A stretch of 18,573 bases of DNA from positions 1-18,573 of the forward strand of contig WFUI01000194.1 in assembly GCA_015485035.1 (NCBI GenBank), written 5' to 3'. Under the pieces are notes generated by a model. That model searched no databases, had not been told where the DNA came from, and saw nothing but the letters and a program-made list of their open reading frames with translations. The stretch is from Mariprofundus sp. GTDB taxonomy: Bacteria; Pseudomonadota; Zetaproteobacteria; Mariprofundales; Mariprofundaceae. Of this stretch, positions 1 through 7,213 are shown piece by piece (the first letter of the stretch is position 1; every line of letters begins with the position of its first letter). Made by a program: the position numbers and the translations under genes.

Positions 1-218
1 CGCTGAACTCTGGCCAGTAATTTCCATGCCCTGACTTCTACAGGTGCAAATTCAAGCAGTTCCATCAGGGTGAATTCCGCCTGTTCCAGGTTGCCTTCCC
101 GAATTGCTTCCATTGCTCTTGCCATACCGTCAGAAACGCCATGCCAGTTTCCCGGCACAGGTACAGGCATAGCCGCTTGAGGCTGAGTGTTGGGTGCAGA
201 GTCGCTTGCTGCTAGCAT
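1..218 (-). CDS. TPR-like protein, N-terminal part only (runs off the left edge)
   Basis: An open frame on the minus strand begins with ATG at 218 and continues past position 1, giving 72 residues. The start is rich in Ala, Pro and Gln (MLAASDSAPNTQPQAAMPVP). It is followed by helix-pair sequence typical of tetratricopeptide repeats, with an Ala-rich first helix, a GNLEQAE turn and an LLEFAP second helix (about residues 35-72). A GTG at 227 in the same frame is an alternative start, and the frame stays open back to a stop at 267-269. No clear Shine-Dalgarno sequence supports either start, so a longer N-terminus such as a signal peptide cannot be excluded. TPR proteins usually act as scaffolds; no specific function can be given. 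The gene is divergent from thiS and shares its upstream region. Confidence 0.6.
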   Translation of the reverse strand, partial: MLAASDSAPNTQPQAAMPVPVPGNWHGVSDGMARAMEAIREGNLEQAEFTLMELLEFAPVEVRAWKLLARVQ

Positions 219-241
219 GTGGCTCACACTACAGCACAGGC

Positions 242-262
242 ATATCCGGTCAATCCGGATAT
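242..262. repeat. Perfect 8-base inverted repeat in the divergent spacer
   Basis: Arms ATATCCGG (242-249) and CCGGATAT (255-262) are perfect reverse complements around the 5-base spacer TCAAT. The element lies between the TPR-like gene and thiS. It could be an operator for a dimeric regulator or a short hairpin in the leader of the minus-strand gene. No T-run follows on either strand, so a terminator is unlikely. Confidence 0.5.
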
Positions 263-293
263 AGTTCTAAAATGGCTGAAAACAGCCTGTATT

Positions 294-324
294 TTGTAAG
301 AAACAACATATTTACTTGTAAAAT
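294..324 (+). promoter_or_regulatory. Weak candidate promoter for thiS
   Basis: TTGTAA (294-299) and TAAAAT (319-324) resemble -35 and -10 elements but are 19 bases apart, longer than ideal. The thiS ATG at 344 follows closely. I looked upstream of thiS for the conserved TPP-riboswitch segments (CUGAGA and ACCUGAUC-like) and did not see them; the space is also too short for one downstream of this promoter. Confidence 0.25.
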
Positions 325-343
325 ACGACGTTTTTGAGGGTTT

Positions 344-553
344 ATGTCTGACGGAATCAGTATTCAATTGAATGGAGAACAATGTTTTATTTCTGCACAG
401 ACTCTGGAAGAGCTGGTTGCGGAACTGGGGCTGGAGCAACGGATGATTGCTATTGAACGGAACCTCGAAGTGGTGCCTAAAAGTCAATACCATGCGACGC
501 ATTTGCAGCAAGGTGATCGCATTGAGCTGGTACATATGATTGGCGGCGGGTAA
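344..553 (+). CDS. thiS: Sulfur carrier protein ThiS
   Basis: This 69-residue protein is close to the usual ThiS length of about 66. It has a ubiquitin-like beta-grasp pattern: an N-terminal strand (ISIQLNGEQ), the helix ETLEELVAELGL-like segment at about 21-31, then IAIERNLEVVPKSQY and GDRIELVHMIGGG. The C-terminal Gly-Gly is the residue pair that is adenylated by ThiF and converted to thiocarboxylate in the known pathway. The thiocarboxylate then donates sulfur to ThiG for thiazole phosphate synthesis. GAGGG at 336-340 is a short-spaced ribosome binding site. thiG follows after 106 bases. No thiF or thiO/thiH is in the window, so those partners must be elsewhere. Confidence 0.95.
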   Translation: MSDGISIQLNGEQCFISAQTLEELVAELGLEQRMIAIERNLEVVPKSQYHATHLQQGDRIELVHMIGGG

Positions 554-560
554 GTAAGGC

Positions 561-574
561 CAAAATGCATTTTG
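561..574. repeat. 14-base perfect palindrome between thiS and thiG
   Basis: CAAAATGCATTTTG is identical to its own reverse complement. Two further G-C pairs (558-559 with 576-577) flank it beyond one mismatch. It starts eight bases after the thiS stop codon. As RNA it could fold into a hairpin and affect thiS mRNA stability or thiG expression; as DNA it could bind a dimeric regulator. No T-run follows. Confidence 0.55.
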
Positions 575-602
575 ACCATGAGGAACAGGAAGAAAAATAA
601 TT

Positions 603-623
603 GATCCGTGTTCATCTGTGGCT
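603..623 (+). repeat. Short-period intergenic motif (ATCCGTGTTC / ATCTGTGGCT)
   Basis: Two adjacent, related 10-base units, ATCCGTGTTC (604-613) and ATCTGTGGCT (614-623), agree at seven of ten positions. This pattern resembles short-period intergenic sequences I recall from many environmental bacterial genomes; that is recollection and not a search. It sits just upstream of the thiG start codon and overlaps the longer GTG-started thiG frame, which argues against that longer start. Confidence 0.35.
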
Positions 624-659
624 ATTGATGAAATTGATAATAAAGATTTGGGGAAAACG

Positions 660-1436
660 ATGTCGGATATTTTAAAAGTGGGCACGCATGAATTTACGTC
701 GCGCCTGATTGTCGGTTCAGGGAAGTATAAAGACTTCCAGACCACGAGAAATGCTACCGAAGCATCGGAGGCGGAGATGATTACCGTTGCTATTCGGCGT
801 GTGAATATCACGGATCCGGGCAAGGAAAATCTGCTCGATTATATTGATCCGAAGAAATATACCATTTTGCCGAATACAGCCGGCTGCTTTAATGCCGATG
901 ATGCGGTGCGTACACTCAGGCTGGCGCGCGAGGCCGGTGGCTGGAATCTGGTCAAGCTGGAAGTGCTCGGTGATACCGAAACACTGTATCCCAATGTCGT
1001 TGAAACCATCAAAGCGGCAGAGACACTGGTTGCCGAAGGTTTTGAAGTGATGGCATATACCAATGACGACCCGATTGTTGCGCGCCAGCTGGAAGACATC
1101 GGTTGTGCTGCCGTGATGCCACTGGGAAATCCGATCGGATCCGGAAGAGGGTTGGCAAACCCGTTTAATATTCGCGTGATAAAGCAGCGGGCTAATGTTC
1201 CCATTGTGGTTGATGCCGGTATCGGTACAGCCTCCGATGCTGCCAAGGCAATGGAACTGGGTGCTGATGCGGTGTTGATCAATACGGCTATTGCAGAAGC
1301 GAAAGATGAATGCCTGATGGCGCAGGCTATGCGAGATGCAGTCAGGGCAGGGCGTACAGCGTATCTGGCCGGTCGTATGCCCAAACGCGCTTTCGCCAGT
1401 GCTTCTTCACCGACCGAAGGCTATATCTGGGATTAA
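660..1436 (+). CDS. thiG: Thiazole synthase ThiG
   Basis: ThiG condenses 1-deoxy-D-xylulose 5-phosphate, a dehydroglycine imine and ThiS-thiocarboxylate sulfur into thiazole phosphate in the cytoplasm. From ATG 660 the protein has 258 residues, the normal family length. It shows the TIM-barrel landmarks: LIVGSGKY at 16-23, LPNTAGC at 70-76, VKLEVLGD with Schiff-base lysine K99, [13 protein letters not shown] at 152-164, and [12 protein letters not shown] at 201-212. The frame is also open from a GTG at 618. I chose 660 because GGGG at 650-653 is a well-placed ribosome binding site, the family starts near here, and the extra 14 residues come from repeat-like intergenic sequence. It forms a likely operon with thiS. 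Confidence 0.96.
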   Translation: MSDILKVGTHEFTSRLIVGSGKYKDFQTTRNATEASEAEMITVAIRRVNITDPGKENLLDYIDPKKYTILPNTAGCFNADDAVRTLRLAREAGGWNLVKLEVLGDTETLYPNVVETIKAAETLVAEGFEVMAYTNDDPIVARQLEDIGCAAVMPLGNPIGSGRGLANPFNIRVIKQRANVPIVVDAGIGTASDAAKAMELGADAVLINTAIAEAKDECLMAQAMRDAVRAGRTAYLAGRMPKRAFASASSPTEGYIWD

Positions 1437-1486
1437 TGCGCTTGCATGGTCTTATTCCATGTTAATGTAACAACCAAAAGCTACTG

Positions 1487-1546
1487 CCACGAAGCACGAA
1501 GATTGACATCATGGGTTTCTTCGTGATCTTCATGATTTTCGTGGTT
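1487..1546. repeat. Intergenic tandem/inverted repeat of TTCGTG/CACGAA units
   Basis: The left part has two tandem CACGAAG units (1488-1501). The right part has three 9-base tandem units in opposite orientation: TTCGTGATC (1520-1528), TTCATGATT (1529-1537) and TTCGTGGTT (1538-1546). CCACGAA (1487-1493) pairs perfectly with TTCGTGG (1538-1544), and ACGAAGAT (1496-1503) pairs with ATCTTCAT (1526-1533) with one mismatch. The transcript between thiG and hemE could therefore fold into a long imperfect hairpin. The hemE ribosome binding site lies directly after it. Confidence 0.6.
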
Positions 1547-1561
1547 AAAAGGATGATATAA

Positions 1562-2629
1562 ATGACTGAATTGAAGAATGATCTGTTTTTGCGCGCATGT
1601 CTTAGAGAGGATGTGGAGCGCACACCGGTATGGATGATGCGACAGGCAGGGCGTTATCTGCCTGAGTATCGTGCGACACGCGAGAAAGCCGGTGGTTTTC
1701 TGAACCTGTGCCGTTCACCTGAGCTGTGTTCCGAAGTGACCTTGCAGCCGATCGACATTCTCGATGCCGATGCGGCTATCCTGTTTTCCGATATACTGGT
1801 GGTGCCGGAAGCGATGGGTATGGATTTGAGTTTCGGTGCCGGCGAAGGCCCAAAATTTTCTGATCCGGTCACCTGCCGTGCCGATGTTGAAAAAATACCT
1901 GTTCTGGATGATCCATCCAGAGAACTGGGCTATGTTATGGATGCGGTGAGTACGATTCGCAGGGATCTGAATGGTCGCGTTCCGCTGATCGGTTTTACAG
2001 GCAGTCCGTGGACGCTGGCAACCTATATGGTTGAAGGCGGAGGCTCCAAAAATTTCTCCAAAGTGAAAGCGATGGCGTTTAATGAGCCGGAAACCATGCA
2101 TATGCTGCTGGAAAAGCTTGCGGATTCTGTGGCGGCCTATCTGAATGGACAGATTGCCAACGGGGCACAGGCAGTACAGATATTTGATACTTGGGGCGGC
2201 ATCCTGAGCACCTCAGCTTACAATGAATTTTCACTGCAATATATGCAACGCATCATTGATCAGCTGACACGTGAACATGAAGGTCGCAAGGTGCCTGTCA
2301 TCCTCTATTCGAAGGGCGGGATGGGTTGGCTGGAGACCATGGCTGATACTGGCTGCGATGTTCTGGGGCTGGACTGGTCCATTGATATTGATGTGGCGAA
2401 AGCGCGCGTTGGTGATCGTGTGGCACTACAGGGCAATATGGATCCGACTATGCTGTATGCGAATCCGAAGCGCATCCGGGCTGAAGTGAAAGATATTCTG
2501 GCTCGATTCGGCCATGGTAATGGTCATGTATTCAATCTGGGGCATGGTATTACGCCGGATGTTCCCAAAGATCACGCGATTGAATTTTTCCGGGCTGTCA
2601 GAGAAGAGTCTGTTCAGTATCATCAATGA
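1562..2629 (+). CDS. hemE: Uroporphyrinogen III decarboxylase HemE
   Basis: HemE removes four carboxyl groups from uroporphyrinogen III to give coproporphyrinogen III, a cytoplasmic step of haem synthesis that needs no cofactor. The 355-residue length is normal. The N-terminal signature [16 protein letters not shown] spans 22-37 and contains R27 and R31, which bind substrate carboxylates in the family. FSDI gives the catalytic aspartate D77. The second signature [20 protein letters not shown] spans 144-163 and includes Y155. NLGHGI carries H328. AAGGATGA at 1548-1555 is the ribosome binding site before the ATG. The 125-base spacer after thiG holds the repeat at 1487-1546, so hemE may be co-transcribed with thiSG or have its own promoter. 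Confidence 0.97.
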   Translation: MTELKNDLFLRACLREDVERTPVWMMRQAGRYLPEYRATREKAGGFLNLCRSPELCSEVTLQPIDILDADAAILFSDILVVPEAMGMDLSFGAGEGPKFSDPVTCRADVEKIPVLDDPSRELGYVMDAVSTIRRDLNGRVPLIGFTGSPWTLATYMVEGGGSKNFSKVKAMAFNEPETMHMLLEKLADSVAAYLNGQIANGAQAVQIFDTWGGILSTSAYNEFSLQYMQRIIDQLTREHEGRKVPVILYSKGGMGWLETMADTGCDVLGLDWSIDIDVAKARVGDRVALQGNMDPTMLYANPKRIRAEVKDILARFGHGNGHVFNLGHGITPDVPKDHAIEFFRAVREESVQYHQ

Positions 2630-2648
2630 AACAGGATAAAGGCAGATA

Positions 2649-2677
2649 GGGAAACACTGATTTATTCAGTGTTTCTC
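2649..2677. terminator. Strong hairpin after hemE (possible terminator, no T-run)
   Basis: GAAACACTGA (2651-2660) and TCAGTGTTTC (2666-2675) form a perfect 10-base stem with the 5-base loop TTTAT. The stem can be extended by a G-U and a G-C pair. It lies 20 bases after the hemE stop and between the convergent ends of hemE and cti. There is no T-tract on either side, so it may act as a weak or factor-assisted terminator or as a 3' stabiliser. Confidence 0.5.
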
Positions 2678-2717
2678 GTACTACTCAGGGGAAGTCCAGG
2701 ATATTCCGCATGATAAT

Positions 2718-2733
2718 TCGGCTGGAAAGCCGA
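2718..2733. other. Short hairpin near the 3' end of cti
   Basis: CGGCT (2719-2723) and AGCCG (2728-2732) pair around a GGAA loop on the plus strand, with a flanking T-A pair. On the minus strand it lies about 20 bases after the cti stop codon. It lacks a T-run, so it is only a possible termination or 3'-end structure. Confidence 0.25.
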
Positions 2734-2753
2734 TGATTGCAGTTTGATATGCT

Positions 2754-5291
2754 TCAACGGTCTTTATAACGGCTCAGATCCAGTATGCCTGCTTCGATCG
2801 GTTGCGCCCGGGCATGTGTTGCCTGAAACCAGTCTGACACACTCCAGAAGTTTTTGTTCGTTCGTCGTATGCCATACGTGCTCACCATGCGCTCGTAATC
2901 TTCCCGGTTTCTGATGCTGCTGCAGGCTGTGATAAATGCTTCTACGTTATCCGGTGTGACCCGGAAGAAAAAATTGGGATAAGAACCTGCCAGACCTTTC
3001 AGAACAGTCAGTGTATCATCTTTCATATCCTCATCGGAACGGTCGTTGATTTCCTTGGCGAAGGTGTCTGTTCTGTACGATTTATTATGAATTAAGGTAT
3101 AGGCATTGTTACCTATCCTCACATATGACACTTCAGGAAATATTTGCAGGATTTTCCCTTTCAGTAACTGAGCAAGTTTCTGCATCTCGCGATCGACTGT
3201 CGAACAGTTACCCTTGCTGCAGAGGTTCGTTAAATAGCCGGGCTGTCCTGAAGCAGTATGTGCTTTAAGTAAATTGAAAAGCTCATTTTTCGGAGAGCCT
3301 GTCTGATATCCGCTCACCGTATCCTGTGCCAGCCAGCGTTTGGTTGCCTGCCGTTGTTTTGGGTTGGTTTTCCGGTCGATGTCGTGCCATGATTTATAAA
3401 GCCTTTGCCGATCAGCTATAGGCAGAAAAAACAGAAAATTATCTTCTGCTTCCATACGCAGGAAATCCATATACAGGCGTGCTGATGCCTGATGCCCGAC
3501 TGTGCCGAAAACATTGTATCCTGCCACTAGCAGGTAGTGCAGGCGTTCGAACACCGGGTAATCGAGCAGCCATGCCGTTTCAGGTTCTTCTCCGAGTAAA
3601 CCGTAGTGAACAGAAGCACTGTCAAAATGCCTGAATACTGTCAGCGCGGCATTCATATCTTTTGGACTATTGCCATGCTCACCGTTCCAGATGAAATCAT
3701 CCAGCGCTTTCTTAATGGGAAGTAACGGAAGGTTCTGCCCTTCTTTCTTTGAGTAATAGTAATCCAGCTTGGCCTGCATATATTGCTGTTCTTCCGGCCA
3801 GTATTTGATCCATGCAGTAAACAGGCGATTGGTGTCGCCCAGTTCTGTAGGCAGATGCAAGTATTTATCAACTTTTTTGAGGAATTCAGCATCTAGTCCG
3901 TGCTGAGTATATGGCTCCGGTGGATCTTCAGGCTTGAGGAAAAACACCCAATAGTGATCTTCAATGGAACTCAATGCACTTTGTGCCCGGCAGACGGGTC
4001 CTTTGATGAAACCGTTAATAAAGAAGCGGGCGTCATCGAGTAAAAACTGGTAACGGGCTTTGGGGGGGATGGCAGCAAAGGTTTTAAAAGGTGTAAATGG
4101 CTTAATAATTCCCAGGAATTTTTCGAGTCTCTGGAAATGTCTCAAAAAATAGTTGGAGGATTCACCCGGATTATAATCGGGGACTTCGGTTACCTTATAG
4201 CCGGGGCTTGAATAAAAGAGTTCATGATAGCGCGCCATGCGCTTGTCGGACAATGCATAGGTGATATGATTTTTATCAACAACACTGGCTGTATATGGTC
4301 GCAATCGGTAATAAAAAATATCTGTGCCCGGATCATCATAGGGGCGTATAGAAGGAATTTCCTCAATGTCCTTTCCGGAATCAGTACGGGAACGCACCAG
4401 TCGAAAAAACTGGGGTTTCTTGTTGTCAGAAACGTCAGTTGCGAAATACAAGTGACCGAGTACCAGGTGTTCATAGATATAACGGCTGACCAGTTGTTTT
4501 TTATAATCGGTTCTATTTGGGCTTCTGTCGTTGAAAAAGTCTTCCCATGTTTTAATTTGTTTCATCGTTTCAGGAGATAATGAGCGTTGCTCCGGAGCTT
4601 GTATGCCTTGTCCCAGCCATTGCACCAGTGTGTTGTACTCTTCTGCGGGAAGGCCCGGCAGTGCATATGGCATCCCCCAGCGTGGATGATCTCTGGCAAA
4701 GCTGTCGAATTCATCCAGTGTGCTACAGACCTGTTTGCGCTCCAGGCTGACATCAAGGTCTTCAGGTAACATACCTGATTCAGGGAACAGATCCGAGTTG
4801 GCTGCTTTCAAATTCAGCATTTTATACAGTACGGAACTTTGCAGGTTTTCTTCTACTGATTGTGATTTTTCTTCGTTGGTTACGCTGAAAAAACCCATAT
4901 CACGCCATTCATCACTGGAGCTTGCATCAATAAATAATCGTGTAGGGTGCTGGTAGCCCAGACGTGGTTTCTTGGAAAGCGGGTAAACCCGCAGTTTGTT
5001 CGCTCCTCTTTCAATGCCTTCGAAGGATGAGAGCTTAAGCTGGCACGGAGCGTCATAACAGCCATGGCAGACGATACAGCGTTTTTCCAGAATGGGTTTT
5101 ATATCCTGATTGAATGAAAACTCTTCATTTGTCTGAGACTGTATATATTTGATATCTTTAGTTGTTTGTGTGGCTAGGCTTTCATTCTGTTGTGAACAGC
5201 CCAACAGAATCAGAAACGGTATGCATGCAAGCACGGGGATGTTTTGGAAGTTCTTTTTCAGTAAAACAGACAGTTGCAGATAAATAACCAT
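2754..5291 (-). CDS. cti: Fatty acid cis/trans isomerase Cti (predicted lipoprotein)
   Basis: Cti converts cis-unsaturated acyl chains of membrane phospholipids directly to the trans form. In Pseudomonas and Vibrio this stiffens membranes under solvent, heat or osmotic stress. The 845-residue protein matches the family in length and in its hallmark N-terminal block: FNQDIKPILEKRC, the c-type haem motif CIVCH (C72, C75, H76), then GCYDAPCQLKLSSFEG and PTRLFIDA. The frame extends to a TTG at 5309, but ATG 5291 has a G-run about eight bases upstream as ribosome binding site. From that start the hydrophobic segment ends in LILLGC, a lipobox with C32 followed by Ser. This predicts a lipid-anchored periplasmic protein, whereas well-studied homologues are described with a cleaved signal peptide. 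The gene is divergent from the adenylate cyclase. Confidence 0.93.
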   Translation of the reverse strand: MVIYLQLSVLLKKNFQNIPVLACIPFLILLGCSQQNESLATQTTKDIKYIQSQTNEEFSFNQDIKPILEKRCIVCHGCYDAPCQLKLSSFEGIERGANKLRVYPLSKKPRLGYQHPTRLFIDASSSDEWRDMGFFSVTNEEKSQSVEENLQSSVLYKMLNLKAANSDLFPESGMLPEDLDVSLERKQVCSTLDEFDSFARDHPRWGMPYALPGLPAEEYNTLVQWLGQGIQAPEQRSLSPETMKQIKTWEDFFNDRSPNRTDYKKQLVSRYIYEHLVLGHLYFATDVSDNKKPQFFRLVRSRTDSGKDIEEIPSIRPYDDPGTDIFYYRLRPYTASVVDKNHITYALSDKRMARYHELFYSSPGYKVTEVPDYNPGESSNYFLRHFQRLEKFLGIIKPFTPFKTFAAIPPKARYQFLLDDARFFINGFIKGPVCRAQSALSSIEDHYWVFFLKPEDPPEPYTQHGLDAEFLKKVDKYLHLPTELGDTNRLFTAWIKYWPEEQQYMQAKLDYYYSKKEGQNLPLLPIKKALDDFIWNGEHGNSPKDMNAALTVFRHFDSASVHYGLLGEEPETAWLLDYPVFERLHYLLVAGYNVFGTVGHQASARLYMDFLRMEAEDNFLFFLPIADRQRLYKSWHDIDRKTNPKQRQATKRWLAQDTVSGYQTGSPKNELFNLLKAHTASGQPGYLTNLCSKGNCSTVDREMQKLAQLLKGKILQIFPEVSYVRIGNNAYTLIHNKSYRTDTFAKEINDRSDEDMKDDTLTVLKGLAGSYPNFFFRVTPDNVEAFITACSSIRNREDYERMVSTYGIRRTNKNFWSVSDWFQATHARAQPIEAGILDLSRYKDR

Positions 5292-5366
5292 GATTGCCCC
5301 CCCGAACAATGAATCGATGCCATGCTTGAGCAGTATAGCATACCATCTACATCATTGCATTTTCTG

Positions 5367-5378
5367 ACATGTGCATGT
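5367..5378. repeat. Short palindrome in the cti/cyclase spacer
   Basis: ACATG (5367-5371) and CATGT (5374-5378) are inverted around TG. It lies between the divergent cti and cyclase genes, just upstream of the cyclase promoter. It could be a regulator site, but with five-base arms it may be chance. Confidence 0.25.
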
Positions 5379-5388
5379 GAACAAGGCA

Positions 5389-5418
5389 TTGATTTATTGT
5401 CGAGCGAGGTGATATAAT
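5389..5418 (+). promoter_or_regulatory. Sigma-70-like promoter for the adenylate cyclase
   Basis: TTGATT (5389-5394) and a consensus TATAAT (5413-5418) are separated by 18 bases. The cyclase GTG start is 53 bases downstream. This is one of the two best-looking promoters in the window. Confidence 0.6.
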
Positions 5419-5471
5419 CACTGCGGGATATATTGACAGGGTAAAGACGAGATAGTCATGAAGGGGTTCTC

Positions 5472-7091
5472 GTGAAAAATTATTTTTCTTTCTTCTGGCC
5501 CTTTAACAGGCAGCTTGAGGGATTATCGGCGGATGAGCTTTACCGGGAGCTGTTCGGCATTACGTTCTGTGCCATACTATGGCCGGTATTGATTGGCTCC
5601 GCTCTTTACTATTTCGGGCTTAAACTGACTCCGCATCAGCAGTTTCTGGGCATTGCCCTGATCCTGCCGGTAAGTGTAATCGCCATTATCATGGTCTGGT
5701 ACTGCAGGCTCAGGCGAGATCTTCGTCCGATCAAACGTTTTCTTTTTACACCTGTTGAGGCACTTGACGATACGGTTATTTCTGAAGCATTGATTCGTGC
5801 CTATAACTTTCCGCTGCTTTCTGCCAAACATGTTCTGAAATATCAGGCTCCGGCATTTGCAGTGACATTTTTTTCCCTCATATTACTTTCCAACCTGTTT
5901 CTGGAATTGAATCTCGAACTATGGCAGATATTGATTGCCCTGCTGGTATCTTTCATGGTTGGCATCAGCCACGCTATTTTTGAATATTATGCGGTATCGG
6001 TTCCGATCAGAGAAGTAATTGCCCGATTGCGAAAACATCGGGGCACCATATCGGATGAGCAATATAAACGAATTATTCCATTTAGTATGAAACAGAAACT
6101 GCTACTGGTTTCGCTTTTTGTTGTTCTGCCCAATACGTTGATTCTTGGCATTACCCAGCTTATTCAGGTTCACCATCAATGGTTGATCAGTGGGTTTTCT
6201 GGCAGTGACGGTTTTTTATTCGATATGATCGAGTGGATGATTTTACTGGTTTTAATCGGTGGTGTCTTGGCGTTGTTTCTTTGTACGCGCATGGCCAGTG
6301 ATGTCAGTGATTCAGCCAATGAACTTTCGAAGGCCATGAATGAGGTTGAAGGAGGAAAACTGGATGTATCGCTGCTGGAAACTACGACCGATGAGTTCGC
6401 CGATATTTACAGGCATTTTAATCTTATGGTGAGTGAACTGCAGGAGAGGGGGCGGTTGCGCGATGCATTCGGGCGTTATGTGGCCAGGGAGCTGGCAGAG
6501 GATGTTATGAAACATGGTGCCAACCTTGGCGGAGAGGAGGTAAATGCCAGTGTGCTGTTTGCAGATATCCGTGATTTTACCGCCATGTCCGAGAAAATGA
6601 CTTCGCAAGAGATTGTCAATATGCTCAATCAGTATTTTTCCGCCATGTCACCGGTGATTAAGGAAGAGGGCGGATGGATTAATAAATTTGGAGGGGACAG
6701 CCTGCTTGCGGTGTTTGGCGTATTGCCTCCGGATGAAAACCATATTCATCATGTGATCCGCTCGGCGCAGAAAATGCGCACTGCACTTGCCGTGTTTAAT
6801 GAGAAACGGCAACAACAGGGGAAGGAGCCTCTCAGGATCGGTATCGGTATTCACACCGGAAAAATGGTCGTTGGCAGTGTGGGTAGCGAAGATCGCATGG
6901 AATACACTGTTATCGGTGAAGCCGTTAATGTTGCATCACGCATTGAAGGCCTCAACAAAAAATGGGGTACGGATATTCTTGTCAGTCAGGAAGTTGCCAC
7001 GGCAGCAGAAGGAACGGTTTTATTGCAGGCGATGCCTGAAACCCGGGTGCGCGGGTTATCCAGCACGATACAGGTATATGCGCTCAAATAA
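5472..7091 (+). CDS. Membrane-bound class III adenylate cyclase with HAMP domain
   Basis: This 539-residue protein probably makes cyclic AMP. The N-terminal half holds hydrophobic segments at about 30-50, 58-77, 126-145, 150-172, 209-230 and 252-271, giving about six membrane helices. A HAMP-like linker follows at 270-325, then DAFGRYVARELAEDV, which typically precedes the catalytic domain (355-539). Metal-binding aspartates are D365 (FADIRDFT) and D409 (GGDS). K405 is the adenine-selecting lysine. T479 stands at the position paired with it, and N486 and R490 are the ribose and transition-state residues. A Thr at that position marks subclass IIIb, whose studied members respond to bicarbonate. 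The start is GTG with AAGGGG at 5461-5466; an ATG at 5459 in another frame stops at once. The sensory domain was not matched to a named family. Confidence 0.92.
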   Translation: MKNYFSFFWPFNRQLEGLSADELYRELFGITFCAILWPVLIGSALYYFGLKLTPHQQFLGIALILPVSVIAIIMVWYCRLRRDLRPIKRFLFTPVEALDDTVISEALIRAYNFPLLSAKHVLKYQAPAFAVTFFSLILLSNLFLELNLELWQILIALLVSFMVGISHAIFEYYAVSVPIREVIARLRKHRGTISDEQYKRIIPFSMKQKLLLVSLFVVLPNTLILGITQLIQVHHQWLISGFSGSDGFLFDMIEWMILLVLIGGVLALFLCTRMASDVSDSANELSKAMNEVEGGKLDVSLLETTTDEFADIYRHFNLMVSELQERGRLRDAFGRYVARELAEDVMKHGANLGGEEVNASVLFADIRDFTAMSEKMTSQEIVNMLNQYFSAMSPVIKEEGGWINKFGGDSLLAVFGVLPPDENHIHHVIRSAQKMRTALAVFNEKRQQQGKEPLRIGIGIHTGKMVVGSVGSEDRMEYTVIGEAVNVASRIEGLNKKWGTDILVSQEVATAAEGTVLLQAMPETRVRGLSSTIQVYALK

Positions 7092-7151
7092 TTCCGGGTT
7101 CCGAGGCTGAATAATTATTATCACAGTGCATGTCGATTTGAAATATGAAAG

Positions 7152-7159
7152 AGGCGCCT
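7152..7159. repeat. 8-base palindrome AGGCGCCT upstream of the regulator
   Basis: AGGCGCCT is a perfect palindrome in an otherwise AT-rich spacer, 9 bases before the larger operator-like repeat. Short GC palindromes of this size often arise by chance. It is noted only because it lies in the regulatory region of the operon. Confidence 0.2.
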
Positions 7160-7167
7160 ATCATTAT

Positions 7168-7189
7168 AATATTATGTATTGATAATATT
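7168..7189. promoter_or_regulatory. AT-rich inverted repeat, candidate operator for the ArsR-family regulator
   Basis: AATATTAT (7168-7175) and ATAATATT (7182-7189) are perfect 8-base inverted arms with a 6-base spacer. AT-rich dyads of this kind are typical binding sites for ArsR-family dimers. The right arm overlaps the -35 element at 7179-7184, so a bound repressor would block RNA polymerase. Position directly before the regulator gene fits autoregulation. Confidence 0.65.
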
Positions 7190-7206
7190 TAGTGATTGTG
7201 TATAGT
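7179..7206 (+). promoter_or_regulatory. Promoter of the regulator-efflux operon, probably giving a leaderless transcript
   Basis: TTGATA (7179-7184) and TATAGT (7201-7206) each match the consensus at five of six positions and are 16 bases apart. Only seven bases separate the -10 element from the ATG at 7214. Transcription would begin at or next to the start codon, and no Shine-Dalgarno sequence is present, so the regulator mRNA is probably leaderless. Confidence 0.6.
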
Positions 7207-7213
7207 TCGGCCC

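Noticed and set aside
230..343. TPP riboswitch upstream of thiS
   Set aside because: The conserved thi-box segments are not visible and the leader is too short after the candidate promoter.
618..659. GTG start at 618 giving a 272-residue ThiG
   Set aside because: The extra 14 residues fall in repeat-like intergenic sequence, ATG 660 has a well-placed GGGG ribosome binding site, and ThiG homologues begin near 660.
224..823. Minus-strand 199-codon open frame across thiS and the start of thiG
   Set aside because: It lies antisense to two clearly real genes, crosses their spacer and shows no family resemblance or ribosome binding site.
1487..1546. CRISPR-like array
   Set aside because: Units are only 7-9 bases with no spacers, and they invert in the middle; no cas genes are nearby.
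2649..2677. Classic intrinsic terminator
   Set aside because: The stem is strong but no T-run follows on either strand, so it was listed only as a possible terminator.
4224..4580. Plus-strand 118-codon open frame inside cti
   Set aside because: It is antisense to the conserved cti coding sequence and has no recognisable domain.
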